Shown piece after piece: positions 35,110 to 46,576 of a stretch of DNA of 64,000 nucleotides. The notes beneath the pieces are model-generated. The model did no database searches. It was not told the origin of the DNA and saw nothing but the letters and a program-made list of their open reading frames with translations. The position numbers were made by a program, and so were the translations under genes. Within the stretch, counting starts at the first letter, position 1. Every line of letters starts with the position of its first letter. Location: NCBI RefSeq assembly GCF_902459465.1, contig NC_047062.1:28576673-28640672 (forward strand), in the 5' to 3' direction. Source of the stretch: Asterias rubens. Its lineage: Eukaryota; Echinodermata; Asteroidea; Forcipulatida; Asteriidae.

Positions 35110-35740
35110 TTAGTGTACATGTACATGTGAGTCATTCCATGTCAGACCAACGCACTCTTTTACCTCATGTCTTCCGATTTTGAAAAAAAATTGCTGTGCT
35201 TGTAGGTCCAAATGAGCAATGAATGCACACCAATTTTCAGCCCGATCGGACTTTCCATGTGGTCAGGGCAGAAACCACTAAAATCTGACATTTTGAGGGT
35301 AAAATACCACCTTTTTGGTAAAAATATGTCATAACCATGTCAATTTGGTATCAAAATTATGAAAATTGCATGCTCAAATCAGTTCTTTTGTCAAAAATAA
35401 ATTTTCTGAAAATGTAGGTCACTGTTATCCTTAATATGTTATCGTGACCTTTCCCAGTTTTTGAAATAATGTACCATTCCAAAAATCAACGAAATAAAAA
35501 TCTCTTGATAGAGCATGTCTTCCTCTATCAGAATCCACTAAGAAACAGTTGGGCTCTTCAAAATTTACAACTTTATGACTATTTTTGTACAAGTACCGTG
35601 ATCTTTAATATGTTATCGTGACCTTTGACCCAATTTGTGAAACAATGCATCATTCCAAAAATCAACAAAATAAAAATCACTTGATAGAACATGTTTTCCT
35701 CTATCACAATCAACCAAGAAACAACTGGGCTCATGTACAA
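35110..35740. repeat. Diverged direct repeat of about 180 bp
   Basis: A block with TTAATATGTTATCGTGACCTTT, ACCATTCCAAAAATCAAC and AAATCTCTTGATAGAGC occurs twice, at about 35425-35560 and 35605-35735. It looks like part of an unidentified interspersed repeat. No gene is seen. Confidence 0.5.
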
Positions 35741-38097
35741 CGTTTGTACTGTATGTAGTAGTGGTAGGCCTACACACACACACAAGCAACATCATGGCGG
35801 CTGGCTGTCAAAAATACTCTTCGAGATTGGGGAATGGAGTGCTTCTCTGAAACGTTATAGGTTAGAAGCAAAAACAACCAATATTTAAAGGTTTACCCAT
35901 AGAATACACTGATTCATGTGTGGGGACACAGTTTAGTTTTCAGAAGTAAAGTAGGACGGAGCCCACCGTGCATAGTTTGATGTTTACTCTCGTGTTGGGG
36001 AAATGGCTGAACAGTCCGTTGTCGTTAACGATCGAAAGGCAAGGGTTATTAGATTGAATCCGTTGTGTTCCAGACTTTTTGATCGGGCTCAGTTATCTCG
36101 TCAAAATTATATTGACCCAATATTATTCGGAAATTGTCATTTTAAAAAAGCAAAAAAAAAAAAAAAAAGGGCAATGAACACTGTTGATTGCTGACTCTTT
36201 TACCAGGTTACTTCTGACATGATAAATTTATTTACCTTTAAATTGTGAGCTGTATAATTTGGGCCTTTTGGATTTGAGGAATAATCTATTACAAGACATA
36301 ATGCAGTATTAAGTCAAGCATGACATTAAATTGCGCTATTGTTATTCAATAACTCATTATTTCAGGTTCAGAAACAAATAAAAGGACTTGACACCTTGTT
36401 TGGGTTGCTCACTGGTACGCTACTCTGCTGACAGCTTTATTCCACATCCAGACAAACCCTAGTACAAACATAGATCCATAAACCTAATTCAATCTTATGT
36501 CATGTAACAATCAATGTTAAAGATTAATTCTCAATAGGTAGCCCTCCACCTCAGTTAACACTAAGCAAGTACGCATAACACTTAATTATAAGCCAATACT
36601 TATCCATACAATGTGAACTTCATATCATGTGCTATATTACATCAAACAATTTGTTACCCAATTTCACCCCAAATAACAGTCTAAAACTCCTACTCACCAA
36701 CCGATCCGCCTGTCTATTTATCGTTTAATCTCCATGAGGGGGTCTCTTCACTCGCTTCCTCCACCCCTATGGGCACTCTCTCATCGTTTGTCAAACATGC
36801 TAACTTTTAGGAACCAACACAGCAAAAGGATCCAACAAATAGACCCCCATCGTCTAACCCATGCCCAGCTAAAATAACTACTCTCCACACTGATTCATAT
36901 ATATACCAATCTCACGTATGAAGAGCTGAAGATTGAAAATAACATAGTGAATGTTTGTATAAATGTGTACAATTAATTTACATACCAGGAATGAAGACAA
37001 GATTGAGACCAAATTCTTAATCAGATAAAATAATCCAAAAAAGTATGCATTTTTACATCCTTGACTTTTGTATCAGTGCGACTACGTACCAGTAAAGAAC
37101 AATGGCGCCTTCTATCGGTTACCAAAGTCATTCAACAAATCTTTCTATAGCCGTAAAAAAAATGTCCATGGGTATGTAAAAATATTGATTCGTCGCAGCA
37201 AAAATGTGTTTTTTTAAAATACAGAGCTTTTCATAAAATAAAATAAATTATAACAGAAAAACATTAAGAAATACGCATAGGCCCTATATTTTTTCAAGTA
37301 CAACAAACAAAATATCCAATGACTAAAAGAAAACCAATGGATAACAAGTTATTTTCACTATTCCAATTTTGTTGACCAGCAGCGTATCATAAAACCGTTT
37401 GATTACAACGTCCCGGCAAACTAATGCTTTTTGTCAAAATTAGCAGTAGGCCTAAGCTTTGATTCAAAATTCACCACACTTTCACTTTTTACTAAACTAA
37501 CCCGTGCATTCTTTGAATATATGAAGTTGTTTGCTGTCACGAAAAAATCCTTAAACATAACTTTAATAACTACAAACCGCTGAAAGTATGATTTACAACA
37601 TCATCTTAATCTAATTAGCTTCCATTAAATATATTAGGTTATTACTAATTACTCGTGCTTCGTTCAGTTCCTTTTAATAAAAACAGGAGGCCAGCGGACA
37701 GAAACTGTGAAACTTGCAAAATAATCTTTTGTTGAAGGAATTCGTAGGACTTCTAAAAAATTTGAACTGTTGTTTTTCCTGTGTTTTCTTATATTTTGTT
37801 ATACAATCAAGTACAATAGTCACAAAAGATAAGTCTGTCTCTATGAACAACGGTTACTTTGAGAAGATTTATTCCACGGATAAAAACACTCAGTACTTAT
37901 TTTGAAATCGGTTTGACTAAATCAGAGAAATCACACCCAGATCCAAAATGGTCGACAAAACTAAAATCAGCTCCGAATTGTGTTTAGTGTTTAACAAGGA
38001 ATGAATGATGCGTACAATCTCTTGGTCTCACTCGTGAACCGAAAAGCTCCTTATTTGAATAAGAGAACTTTTGACATGACGGGAAAACGTGACTAGT
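35741..38097. other. Intergenic DNA 3' of copy 4, no gene recognised
   Basis: Contains a poly-A run at 36149-36168 and short open frames without recognisable similarity (one of 63 codons at 36003-36194). AT-rich sequence continues to the end of copy 4. Confidence 0.4.
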
Positions 38098-41000
38098 CTA
38101 TGTTGCTTGTATTTTGTACATCTTTCTCATTGCATCCCATTCCGATACGTAGATTGAAGGCCTCAATCCATATTTATTCCTAGAATTTATACCTAAGTTG
38201 GCATAAACACCTGGTTTAAACTTTAGTTTCCACTTATACATGTCACGTAGTTTTCGTTCTATCGCCATGACATCAGTGTAATCTGTGAAGTCTTTCGTGT
38301 ACACACTGATGACGTGATTTCTGTAATTGTACATTTCTTTACCTTCGGGCCTGTCATCGATTGGTGTCACTTTAGCGCCTGTTCCCAGCTGACCTTCAAC
38401 CGTTGCCAAAGCAATTTGCTCCCATATTTGGTCTACGCTCCTGGTTTGAACAAACAGGAGCCAGATACCGTACATACATCTTCGTTAAAGAAAACAAATA
38501 CAATTCATAAACACGATTTGTGATGTGTGTACCATGCAGTGCTTTATGATACAACGTATCAGTCAATTTGTCGCAGTATAGTCCGTTCCTAACTAGACTT
38601 GTGGACAAGTCGTTAAATGTCTGTCGGGGTTATAGCGTTCAGAATCTTCCCGCGATATTCTCGCGAGACTGTTGGCCCGCGAGACTACTGCTCTCACGAC
38701 TACCGGTCCCATTTTTAACGGGGAGTAGAAGTCGGGCAACCAGCAGTTCCCGCGGAGCAGTTTATCTCGCGAGAGAACCGCCACATCTCGACTATCTCAC
38801 CGCGGCAGACCATTAACGACTTATCTACAAGTCTAGTTCCTAACATGCGAAGCCCCTTAAGGGACGGGTAACGAAAATATTGAACAGGTTATTAAAATGT
38901 GAACATTATTATTATGTAAATATTATTATTATGTGAGGGTACGAAATGGTATTTCGAGGGAACATAATTTTATTATTTTGGAGGAACGGAATCATTTCAT
39001 TATTTTTCTACAATTTTGATATTTTTGTACTAGTCCCTTTAGGAGCTGCTCTGCTTTGCGTTTTGGTGTTTAAAGACAAAACTTCGACATTTTAGAAGCA
39101 AACCCCCTTCGAGTCTCGACTTTGAATGGCATCATCCTTGTTTGTACATGTATTATCAAAAGAAAAAGGCCTTTTCATACTACCTCCATTTCGAACCACG
39201 TTGAAACCTACCCGGGTCCCCTCCGGTTCAGCCTCGCTTTTTTTCGACACCGCATCAGAGACAAGCAACATTCACACTAGTCTCTACGTGAACCGGCTAA
39301 TGCGTGAACCGAACGCCGACAAAGCCATTTCGATCCGGACAAAGATTTTCAACCTTGGTCCCTGCCAGGGTTGATTTCAATCCGGCTAGAGCATGCTATA
39401 CCCGGATCGGAGGCGGATTGAAATGTTTACAGTGTGAAACGATTTGAACAAAATCTCCGGTTCGGAACCGGTTCCAACCCCGGAGATTTTGGACAGTGTG
39501 AAAAGGCCTATTAAAGGTAAAGAAAATCTTACATACCCATAAGAAACTGCTAACTGTTTGACCTTACTGAAGTTGATTGCATCGTTTGAGTCAGTCAGTT
39601 TTCTCCAGGCGGTTTCAAGTCCTTCTTTATCATTTTCTATTGAAACATGGCTTGGAGACACCACCATAATCTTAATAATTCCATCGGATCTGTGGGCAAA
39701 AAAAGACAAACAGTTACATTTCCAATGACTCTATTTTTTCGATTTTCGGATTTATGTACATGGCAAAGAAGTTGTGAGAATGATTCATCATGAAATAGCT
39801 TTACAAATAAGAAACTAACAATATACTCGCTTTAATTAAAACACAGTAATTAATGATACCAGGCACATGCAGGATAAAACTATATACTTACTGTCGCCTC
39901 GTCTTTGAGGGTGCACATTTCTCTAGAAATTGCAGAAATCTTTGACGCCATTCGATTCCTCCATATTCGGAAGGATCAAACCGGTAAAAATCCTCTGTAT
40001 TTGCTAACTTGGAGTCAGCGAACTTCCGATCGGAGGCAGTCAGCTCTCCTTTCTGAAGATGACTTCCTTCCCCCATACGTGGGTTAGACACCTTGTTGCT
40101 GCCCTGTGCCGGGATTGGCGTTTGAAAACTCGTTCTTGCTTTGGGTGGTTGTTCTTGGGGTCATGATCGCTGCCCGCGGCTCTCCAGAACCCTCAGGTTC
40201 CAGGTTCCCCCATCCACAAGCTCCTAGATGATTACGGTCAGAGCCAAATCCTGCAGACGTCTCAGTGTATTCTGCATCTCTGCAGCCATGGTCAGCCTCC
40301 GGTCGGGGTTGGGGGTCAGTGCGTGTTTGCTTCAGACGCTCGTCGTCTTTACCTCGAACGTCCAGTAGAGACTCTTGCCTTAGAGCATGTGGGTTCCCAT
40401 CGGTTTGCTCTTTGATTGTTTTAGAGCCTGTGCCTTTATTTGGCCTGGGGGAAAAAATCGAGACGGGAGATGAAAGAATAGCGCGTCATAGTTTTTAACC
40501 GTTAGATTGTGTACTTGAATTGTGGCGTTCGTAATAATATCTCTTGGTCATAGATAGCCTAAACATCTGACGTCACACTTCGAGGCTCGTGAATAACGCC
40601 AGAGACCGGCCTCCAAACCGGCGTGTGTCTTCACCTTTGACCTCTATTCATTTCACATAGAGATACGCAGTCAAATTCTACACCAACATTACATGCAAAT
40701 ATCCACATGTACACGAACATGTATACCACACACGGTAGACACACCAAGACAACCGAAAGGAAGCTTTCCATATCTGTGTTTTGATTGGTCGTCCGACGTG
40801 ACCTCAGACCAATCAAAACAAACCCAGGTACGGTAGCTTTTAGTCACTGCATTTATCCAATGATATCATTGTATCCAATTGAATCACTCGATCTAAATAG
40901 CAGGTACCTGTCTTTATCCTTGCGGATAAAGACTGACAGGGGCCCAGTCTAGGTCATAGAAATCTATGATGAGACTTTGTGTGTCGTTGGTGGCAGCAGA

Positions 41001-42094
41001 CGTACCAGGCAAACCGTGTTCTTGGAAATAAGCATGCCCCAAAATATATTTATACATTTAACATGGAAGGAATCTGCAATTTATTTTCTCCTACTATCCC
41101 AAAGTCCCAATTAGTTGTCAAACATATGGATTTAAACTTCATTAATCAAACATCCCTTTGGGTTTTATGAACACAAGGGATTTCAATTCAATTCAATGCA
41201 ATTTAAAAAACGTTAATCATCTTCAACAGGCTATTACATCGATTAAAAAAGATTATTTGACAAGACAGTAAGAAAGACTCTGCTAAAAGTGGTTGACCCA
41301 CAGCAATTATTTACAAGTGATTACACATAAAAACATTAAAGGGACACGTTGCATTGGATGTATGAAAAGCGTTTGAAAACCGTTTGTTATCAAATGCATA
41401 TGGTTGGAAAGATGTTTTAAAAGTAGAATACAATGATCCACACACATATGCCTAGCCTTGTCCAAGGCTCTTTACGCCAAGCACCGGCCCGCTCTGACTT
41501 CATGAAATGCATAAGATACTAAACCGCACGGCCTCGTTTTGTAACCTCGTTGATACCTCGAAAGCCATGCTTCGACCCCGCGGTATCACAGTACTGTTGT
41601 GTGCCGTGCGGTATAGTATCTATGCATTTCGTGAAGTCAGAGCGGGCCGGTGCTTGCGTAAAGAGCCTTGGACAAGGCTAATATATGCCTCGAAATTGCA
41701 CTGTTTTCCTGTTAACGAACACGGCACGCCATTTTGTGGAGTCAATTTGTTCTTTTGACTCCACAAAATGGCCGACCGTGTAAGTTCGCAAAACAAAAGA
41801 AAACTGTATACGCAATTTCGGGGCTTATTTGTGTGGATCATTATATTCCACTTTCGAATCATCTTTCTAACCGTATGCATTTTACAACAAACGGTTTCCA
41901 ACGCTTTTCTAGACTATATAACTCGTCCGATCCAATCCAACGTGTCCCTTTAATTAGGGATGCATGTTTTGAATTTCTTTTGTTTCAAGGTTAAAAATAA
42001 AGACTCACAGTGTGAGTTTGTTCAATCCATCAACCAGGGCACTGACTGGATCCTCATCAGAGTCAGGCGGAAGTTCCGATTTCCGATTCATCAT
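38098..42094 (-). CDS. C11orf68-like: UPF0696/BLES03-like protein, array copy 4 (subgroup A, divergent)
   Basis: Coding exons: 42094-42009 (86 nt, two adjacent ATGs; an acceptor at 42116 follows CTCTTTCCAG and an in-frame TAA precedes the ATG), roughly 40113-39892, 39689-39537 and 38479-38098. Intron phases are 2. The left limit of the second exon is not settled; an acceptor near 40113 fits phase 2. The protein is about 275-280 residues: an acidic N-terminus (PPDSDEDP), FDPSEYGG, SDGIIKIMVV, YGIWLLFVQT, VISVYTKDFTD, FKPGVYANLGI and NKYGLRPSIY. The tryptophan of NxWxLRP is Tyr here. The first exon matches those of copies 1-3 in length and in its ALxxxLxKL ending, which confirms that exon in the family. 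Introns carry a MITE (39164-39511), a CRE/CCAAT repeat and nested MITEs. Confidence 0.85.
38594..38835. mobile_element. MITE with 23-bp TIRs and 9-bp target duplication
   Basis: Starts TAGACTTGTGGACAAGTCGT and ends with its near complement ACGACTTATCTACAAGTCTA. The flanking GTTCCTAAC is repeated exactly on both sides (38585-38593 and 38836-38844). The interior is GC-rich with TCTCGCGAGA motifs. A 9-bp duplication points to the Mutator-like group. It sits in intron 3 of copy 4. Confidence 0.9.
39164..39511. mobile_element. MITE in intron 3 of copy 4
   Basis: Left end AAGGCCTTTTCATACTACC and right end ACAGTGTGAAAAGGCCT are inverted repeats. The interior has GTGAACCGGCTAATGCGTGA and AACCGGTTCCAACCCCGG. 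The GC content is higher than that of its flanks. Confidence 0.7.
40114..40555. other. Intron sequence, GC-richer, nothing recognised
   Basis: Lies within intron 1 of copy 4. It is richer in GC than the surroundings and could hold further exon sequence of copy 4, for example an alternative second-exon start, but no motif supports it. Confidence 0.35.
40556..40956 (+). repeat. CRE/CCAAT-rich interspersed repeat, intron 1 of copy 4
   Basis: Nearly full-length: starts AGCCTAAACATCTGACGTCA, includes TTTTGATTGGTC facing GACCAATCAAAAC, and ends TGTCTTTATCCTTGCGG followed by GGGCCCAGTCTAGG. Confidence 0.75.
41337..41953. mobile_element. AAAGGGACACGTTGC-family MITE split by a second MITE
   Basis: Left end AAAGGGACACGTTGCATTGG and right end ACGTGTCCCTTT are inverted repeats. 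The inner element at 41453-41680 interrupts the word ACACATATGCC. The rest matches 13634-13937 and 26451-26845. Confidence 0.8.
41453..41680. mobile_element. TAGCCTTGTCC MITE, full length
   Basis: A 228-bp element with long inverted ends (TAGCCTTGTCCAAGGCTCTT and complement; the homology continues to CATGAAATGCATA). Flanks ACATATGCC and ATATATGCC match at eight of nine bases, consistent with the exact 9-bp duplication of the shorter copy at 29404-29580. Confidence 0.85.
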
Positions 42095-42149
42095 AGATTA
42101 ACACGCTGTTGGAAATCTGGAAAGAGAATATCAATTTCAAATCAAGCAT

Positions 42150-42505
42150 TTAAAGGGAAGGTACACGTTTGGTAATTACTCAAAACAAATATTAACTTAA
42201 AAACTGACTTGGTAACGAGCATTGGAGAGCTGGTAGTATAAAACATTGTGGGAAACGACTCCCTCTGAAGTAATGTAGTTATTGAGAAAGAGGTAATTTC
42301 TCACTAAAATATTAAAAGACTTCTATAGCTAGAGCACACAAATTCGTCCAACAAGGGTGTTTCTTCTTTCATCATTTTCTCGCAACTTCGATGACCAATT
42401 GAACCCATATTTTCACAGGCTTGTTATTTTATGCTTATGATGGGATACACCAAGTGAGAGTACATGTCTTTGACAATTACCAAAGGTGTACAGTGTCTTT
42501 AAAGG
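42150..42505 (-). mobile_element. AAAGGCAGTGGACAC-family MITE, inverted
   Basis: Runs from TTTAAAGGGAAGGTACACG to GGTGTACAGTGTCTTTAAA, with internal GACTCCCTCTGAAG and TTTCTTCTTTCATCATTTTC. It lies about 30 bp upstream of the copy-4 first-exon acceptor. Confidence 0.75.
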
Positions 42506-42599
42506 GGCTTGTAGGCCTAGTTAGTGATTTTAAACCACTCAAATGAATGTTCACGTATGTATAAGGATCCAGGCTTAATAATGCTTTCAACCTGCATAT

Positions 42600-43252
42600 A
42601 CCACCACAAATGTGGTAAAATATACCCTCATAACCATGGTACACCATACACACCACATCACAGACGCGGTAAAGTATACCCTCATAACCATGGTACAGCA
42701 TACACACCACATCACAGACTCGGTAAAGTATACCTCCCAAAACATGGTCAAATATACCCTCATAACCATGGTACAGCATACACACAACATCACAGACGCG
42801 GTAAAATATACCCTCATAACCATGGTACAGCATACACACAACATCACAGACGCGGTAAAGTATACCCTCATAACCATGGTACAGCATACACACCACATCA
42901 CAGACTCGGTAAAGTATACCTCCCAAAACATGGTCAAATGTACCCTCATAACCATGGTACAGCATACACACCACATCACAGACGCGGTAAAGTATACCTC
43001 CCAAAACATGGTCAAATATACCCTCATAACCATGGTACAGCACACACACCACATCACAGACGCGGTAAAGTATACCTCCCAAAACATGGTCAAATGTACC
43101 CTCATAACCATGGTACACACCACATCACAGACGCGGTAAAGTATACCTCCCAAAACATGGTCAAATGTACCCTCATAGCCATGGTACAGCATACACACCA
43201 CATCACAGACGCGGTAAAGTATACCTCCCAAAACACGGTTAACCATGGTTAA
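42600..43252. repeat. Minisatellite with CATAACCATGGTACA core
   Basis: Two building blocks alternate: one with TACCCTCATAACCATGGTAC, CATACACACCACATCACAG and ACGCGGTAAAGTA (about 57 bp), and one with TATACCTCCCAAAACATGGT (about 35 bp). At least nine higher-order units are present. The array ends in a palindromic GGTTAACCATGGTTAACC. Repeat-derived open frames of over 200 codons exist on both strands and in more than one frame, so they are not taken as genes. Confidence 0.95.
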
Positions 43253-43804
43253 CCGTGTTTTTACATTGTATTGTTATTATATAACCATTGTGTTTCTTGT
43301 TCTACGGTAAATCTTTGATGTGCATTTTTTCGATACGTGTTTTTTTTTCATGTTTGCTGGCAAATGAAATTAAATGAAATGGTAAAGCATACACGTGTGT
43401 GGATTAATACCCCATTCACAGTTCATTTATCAAGGTACCTTTTATCGAGGTACATTATAGGCCCTACTTCTAGTTTGTTGTAGAGCTTCTTCTTTTTTAT
43501 GAACTTCTGACGATATGAACCGTCTCGAAATAGTTTATTTGCTGCAATTTAGGCCCCGATATTAATAAAGTGTTCTGATAAATTAAGTGTTCAAGTTTCA
43601 ATTCGATTTCTGAAATTAGTTGAGTGACAAAGAGCGTACTGAACTTTACAGCTGAGCCCTTTTTCCGATCGTCTTCCGGTTGTTGTGACATGAATAAAGA
43701 ATTAAAAACCTGTCTTTCAAATTGCCTCTTTTTGTTCAAGCACCTTGAGCATCTTTTGGTAGATAACGGGCGCTATTTATACTACAATATTATAAACTAC
43801 TTAC
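43253..43804. other. Upstream region of copy 4, partly shared with copy 3
   Basis: AT-rich, no gene. The part 43404-43620 aligns with 31445-31620 upstream of copy 3, and 43740-43800 with 33056-33120, showing that the upstream regions of copies 3 and 4 share ancestry. Confidence 0.5.
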
Positions 43805-43875
43805 AGTTATCTCTCGCGACTAGTTTTGCTTCGTCTTTGCTCCAAGTTTTATACACATAGGTATACGGTGTATTT
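43805..43875 (-). other. Candidate non-coding first exon of copy 4
   Basis: Minus strand GTCGCGAGAGATAACT followed by a consensus donor GTAAGT at 43804. It matches 23085 and 33639. The first coding exon has its own acceptor at 42116, as this model requires. Confidence 0.5.
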
Positions 43876-44230
43876 TGTACTGTTAATGCTGTTGCTGGGG
43901 TGTTTTTTTGTAATAAATCGTAGTGCAACATGAATAATGCTGTTGGGACCTTTGGCCAGTAATATTTGTTCGCGCGACCTATGACCTATGATTTTTTTTA
44001 AATAAAAACAAACTTTACCTGTAGCATCAGGACAGGCAGTGATGGCCTCAAACCCGCTGTTACTATAGGCATATCCCAAAACAGAAATAAACATGTAGTT
44101 TGTGACACCTTTATATTTTTCTATTGATTATTTCAAGTTTCTTTGACAATTAAACCATAAACACTAATGTATTATTAATCAATTTTTAATCAAAATGTTC
44201 AATTAAACCAAAATCTGATTGCCTTTCTTT

Positions 44231-44614
44231 AAAGACAGTGGACACTATTGGTAATTGTCAAAGACCAGTCTTCTCACTTGGTGTATCTCAACATATGCAT
44301 ACAAAAAAAACTGTGAAAATTTGAGCTCAATCGGTCGTCGAATTTGCGAGATAATAATGAAAGAAAAAACACTATTGTTACACAAAGTTGTGTGCTTTCT
44401 GAATGCTTGATTTCGAGACGTCAAATTCTAAACTTGAGGTCTCGAGATCAAATTCGTGTAAAATTACTTCTTTCTAGAAAACTACGTCATTTCAGAGGGA
44501 GCTTTTTCTCACAATGTTTTATACCATCAACCTCTCCCCAATACTCGTAATCAAGAAAGGTTTTATGATGATAATTATTTTGAGTAATTACCAATAGTGT
44601 CCACTGCCTTTATT
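44231..44614 (+). mobile_element. AAAGGCAGTGGACAC-family MITE, complete
   Basis: Both ends are intact: TTAAAGACAGTGGACACTAT and ATAGTGTCCACTGCCTTTA. The internal TTTCGAGACGTCAAATTC with its complement forms a second small inverted repeat. It is a good reference copy of the family. Confidence 0.85.
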
Positions 44615-44959
44615 AACCATATTATTCATGCACTACGTTATGCAAATGACAAAGTTTTGGAACTACAATAGAGCTATATAACCAGTTCTACGGGAAATAC
44701 GTGTATTAAGTTTGTTTGACCACGTTTTACTGCTGTCGCATAATATAAAATAAAAAAACATTTCGTTTTATCCTACTGCTGTTGTGTGATAAAAAGACAC
44801 AGAAATTAATTTAGCATTCTATATTTATTGTAAGAGGGGAGCCACACATCCCTATGCACACTCACACAGGTCATGCCGGAGAAGTAATGTGTACAATTAA
44901 TCTTCTGAGAAAAAAATGACTGGAAGTGGTCACAAACATTAAAAATTACTGTATAAGGC

Positions 44960-45780
44960 ATATATACAAAAATTAATATTCTTGATCCCTGATGCAAATT
45001 TCCATCTTCAGTTAAATTGTTGCGGTACCGCTGCTAAACATAGGATTCCAACTGCCTCTAGCCACCGGGCAATCTCGGTGGTCTAGTTGGTATGACACTG
45101 CTCTAGAATTGCAAGGGTCGTGGGTTCAAATCACACCCGAGTAATATGCCTGTGATTTTTGTATCATCACAGAGCTCGGGAAAGTACTGAGTATACAGTG
45201 CTAACACACATCGGTGTATGGGTAAAAACCAAAATTAATATTCTTTATCCCCGATGCAAATTTAACACCTATTATATCGTTGCGGTACCCGCTGCCAAAA
45301 CATAGGAATCGAACTGCCTCTAGCTGCCGGGCAACCTCGGTAGTCTAGTTGGTAAGACACTGCTCTAGAATTGCAAGGGTTGTGGGTTCGAATCCCACCC
45401 GAGTAACATGCCTGTGATATTTTTTCACAGGACTCGGGAAAGTACTGAGTATACAGTGCTAACACACATCGGTGTATGGGTAAAAACCAAAATTAATATT
45501 CTTTATCCCCGATGCAAATTTAACATCTATTATATCGTTGCGGTACCCGCTGCCAAAACATAGGATTCGAACTGCCTCTAGCTGCCGGGCAATCTCGGTG
45601 GTCTAGTTGGTAAGACACTGCTCTAGAATTGCAAGGGTCGTGGGTTCGAATCACACCCGAGTAATATGCCTGTGATTTTTGTATCATCACAGAGCTCGGG
45701 AAAGTACTTAGTATGCACACGTAGGTGTGTATGGGTAAAACCAAAATAATTAATACTAATTGTCCCTGATGCAAATTTCC
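44960..45780 (+). repeat. About 259-bp tandem repeat, three tRNA-like units
   Basis: TTGCGGTACC recurs at 45020, 45280 and 45538 (periods 260 and 258). Each unit contains a tRNA-like module from CTCGGTGGTCTAGTTGGTA to GGGTTCGAATCCCACCCGAG (about 45073-45143, 45333-45403, 45591-45661), with a perfect T-arm, a D-arm-like GTCTAGTTGGTAAGAC and a partly matched acceptor stem, then a hairpin of the type TGTGATTTTTGTATCATCACA. It may be a tandemly amplified tRNA-derived SINE rather than functional tRNA genes. Confidence 0.75.
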
Positions 45781-46088
45781 ATCTATTAAACCTTTTTTTC
45801 TGGTAAGCAAAACATTTTCCACTATATGAGCAAATTTTCACCATTGTGCACACACGAACTTGCTCATGGTAGTCAACCAATGGTCGACCAGCCTGGGTCT
45901 AAGTCAAAATAGTCAACCTTTAGTTAACCATGGTGCACACTCGAACTTGCTTGTTGCTGTAGCATATATATCCCGTCTCAACTGAAGAAAACATCAGCAT
46001 AAGCAAACTGTCTCACAAGTGTGCGAAGTAGTTGCTAATCAAAATATCATTTTCCCGCTAATATTGAGTTTAAGTTATGTTAACGATT

Positions 46089-46309
46089 TTACTTAGTTTT
46101 GTCCTTTATCACTGATCTGTCTTCGACAGGATCCCAATACGATGTATAGGTGCTCACATTCAAGGACCAATCAATCAAATATGCGTAGTACGGTGAAGAC
46201 GCTGGGCTTAAATACCATCTGGCCCTTCACACCAAAACTACGAATCTTCCTTTCTAGAGACATCACCTCTTCCTTGTTGGTGAAATTGTTGGTGTGCACC
46301 CAAGTTATG
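46089..46309 (-). pseudogene. Truncated UPF0696 last exon
   Basis: Matches the 3' half of the last exon of copy 5 (46579-46800) at very high identity, from the stop codon back to the HTNNFTNKEEV region. It then breaks off at GTTATG and continues as the right part of a MITE. A 5-bp deletion relative to copy 5 in the FANNDW-coding stretch shifts the frame. There is no splice acceptor and no matching upstream exon, so this is a dead fragment left by an incomplete duplication. Confidence 0.85.
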
Positions 46310-46576
46310 GCCGATCGATCTCAAACTTCTACATGTTTGTCAGTGTATGAGTATGGTGGATTACATAAAGTGATTACACTGCCAGCAAATGTTTATTAGC
46401 AAAAACCAATTCTGTAATGTTCCTTTAAAAAAATCATGAAATTACCGACAGCTGTCGAAGCTTATACTGTTTTCCATCTAAATTAATACTTTGATGCGAG
46501 GGTTATCTAATGGTGTTCAAAGTAGTTGTGTAATAAAATCGGTATTAACTTTTGGGTTGCTTCATAGTTTACAATT

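Noticed and set aside
36003-36194. Short frame beginning MAEQSVVVNDRKARV
   Set aside because: Good-looking start, but it ends in a poly-A-coded lysine run and has no similarity or downstream exon I can support.
42477-43252. Frames of 175-242 codons with repeated YHGYEG, HNHGTAY or TPHHR motifs
   Set aside because: Two-block minisatellite open on both strands in several frames; no start context, splice sites or family match.
45073-45143. True tRNA gene (tRNA-like module with TAG in the anticodon region)
   Set aside because: The acceptor stem is mismatched and the module is part of a 259-bp repeat; a tRNA-derived repeat fits better, pending a covariance-model search.
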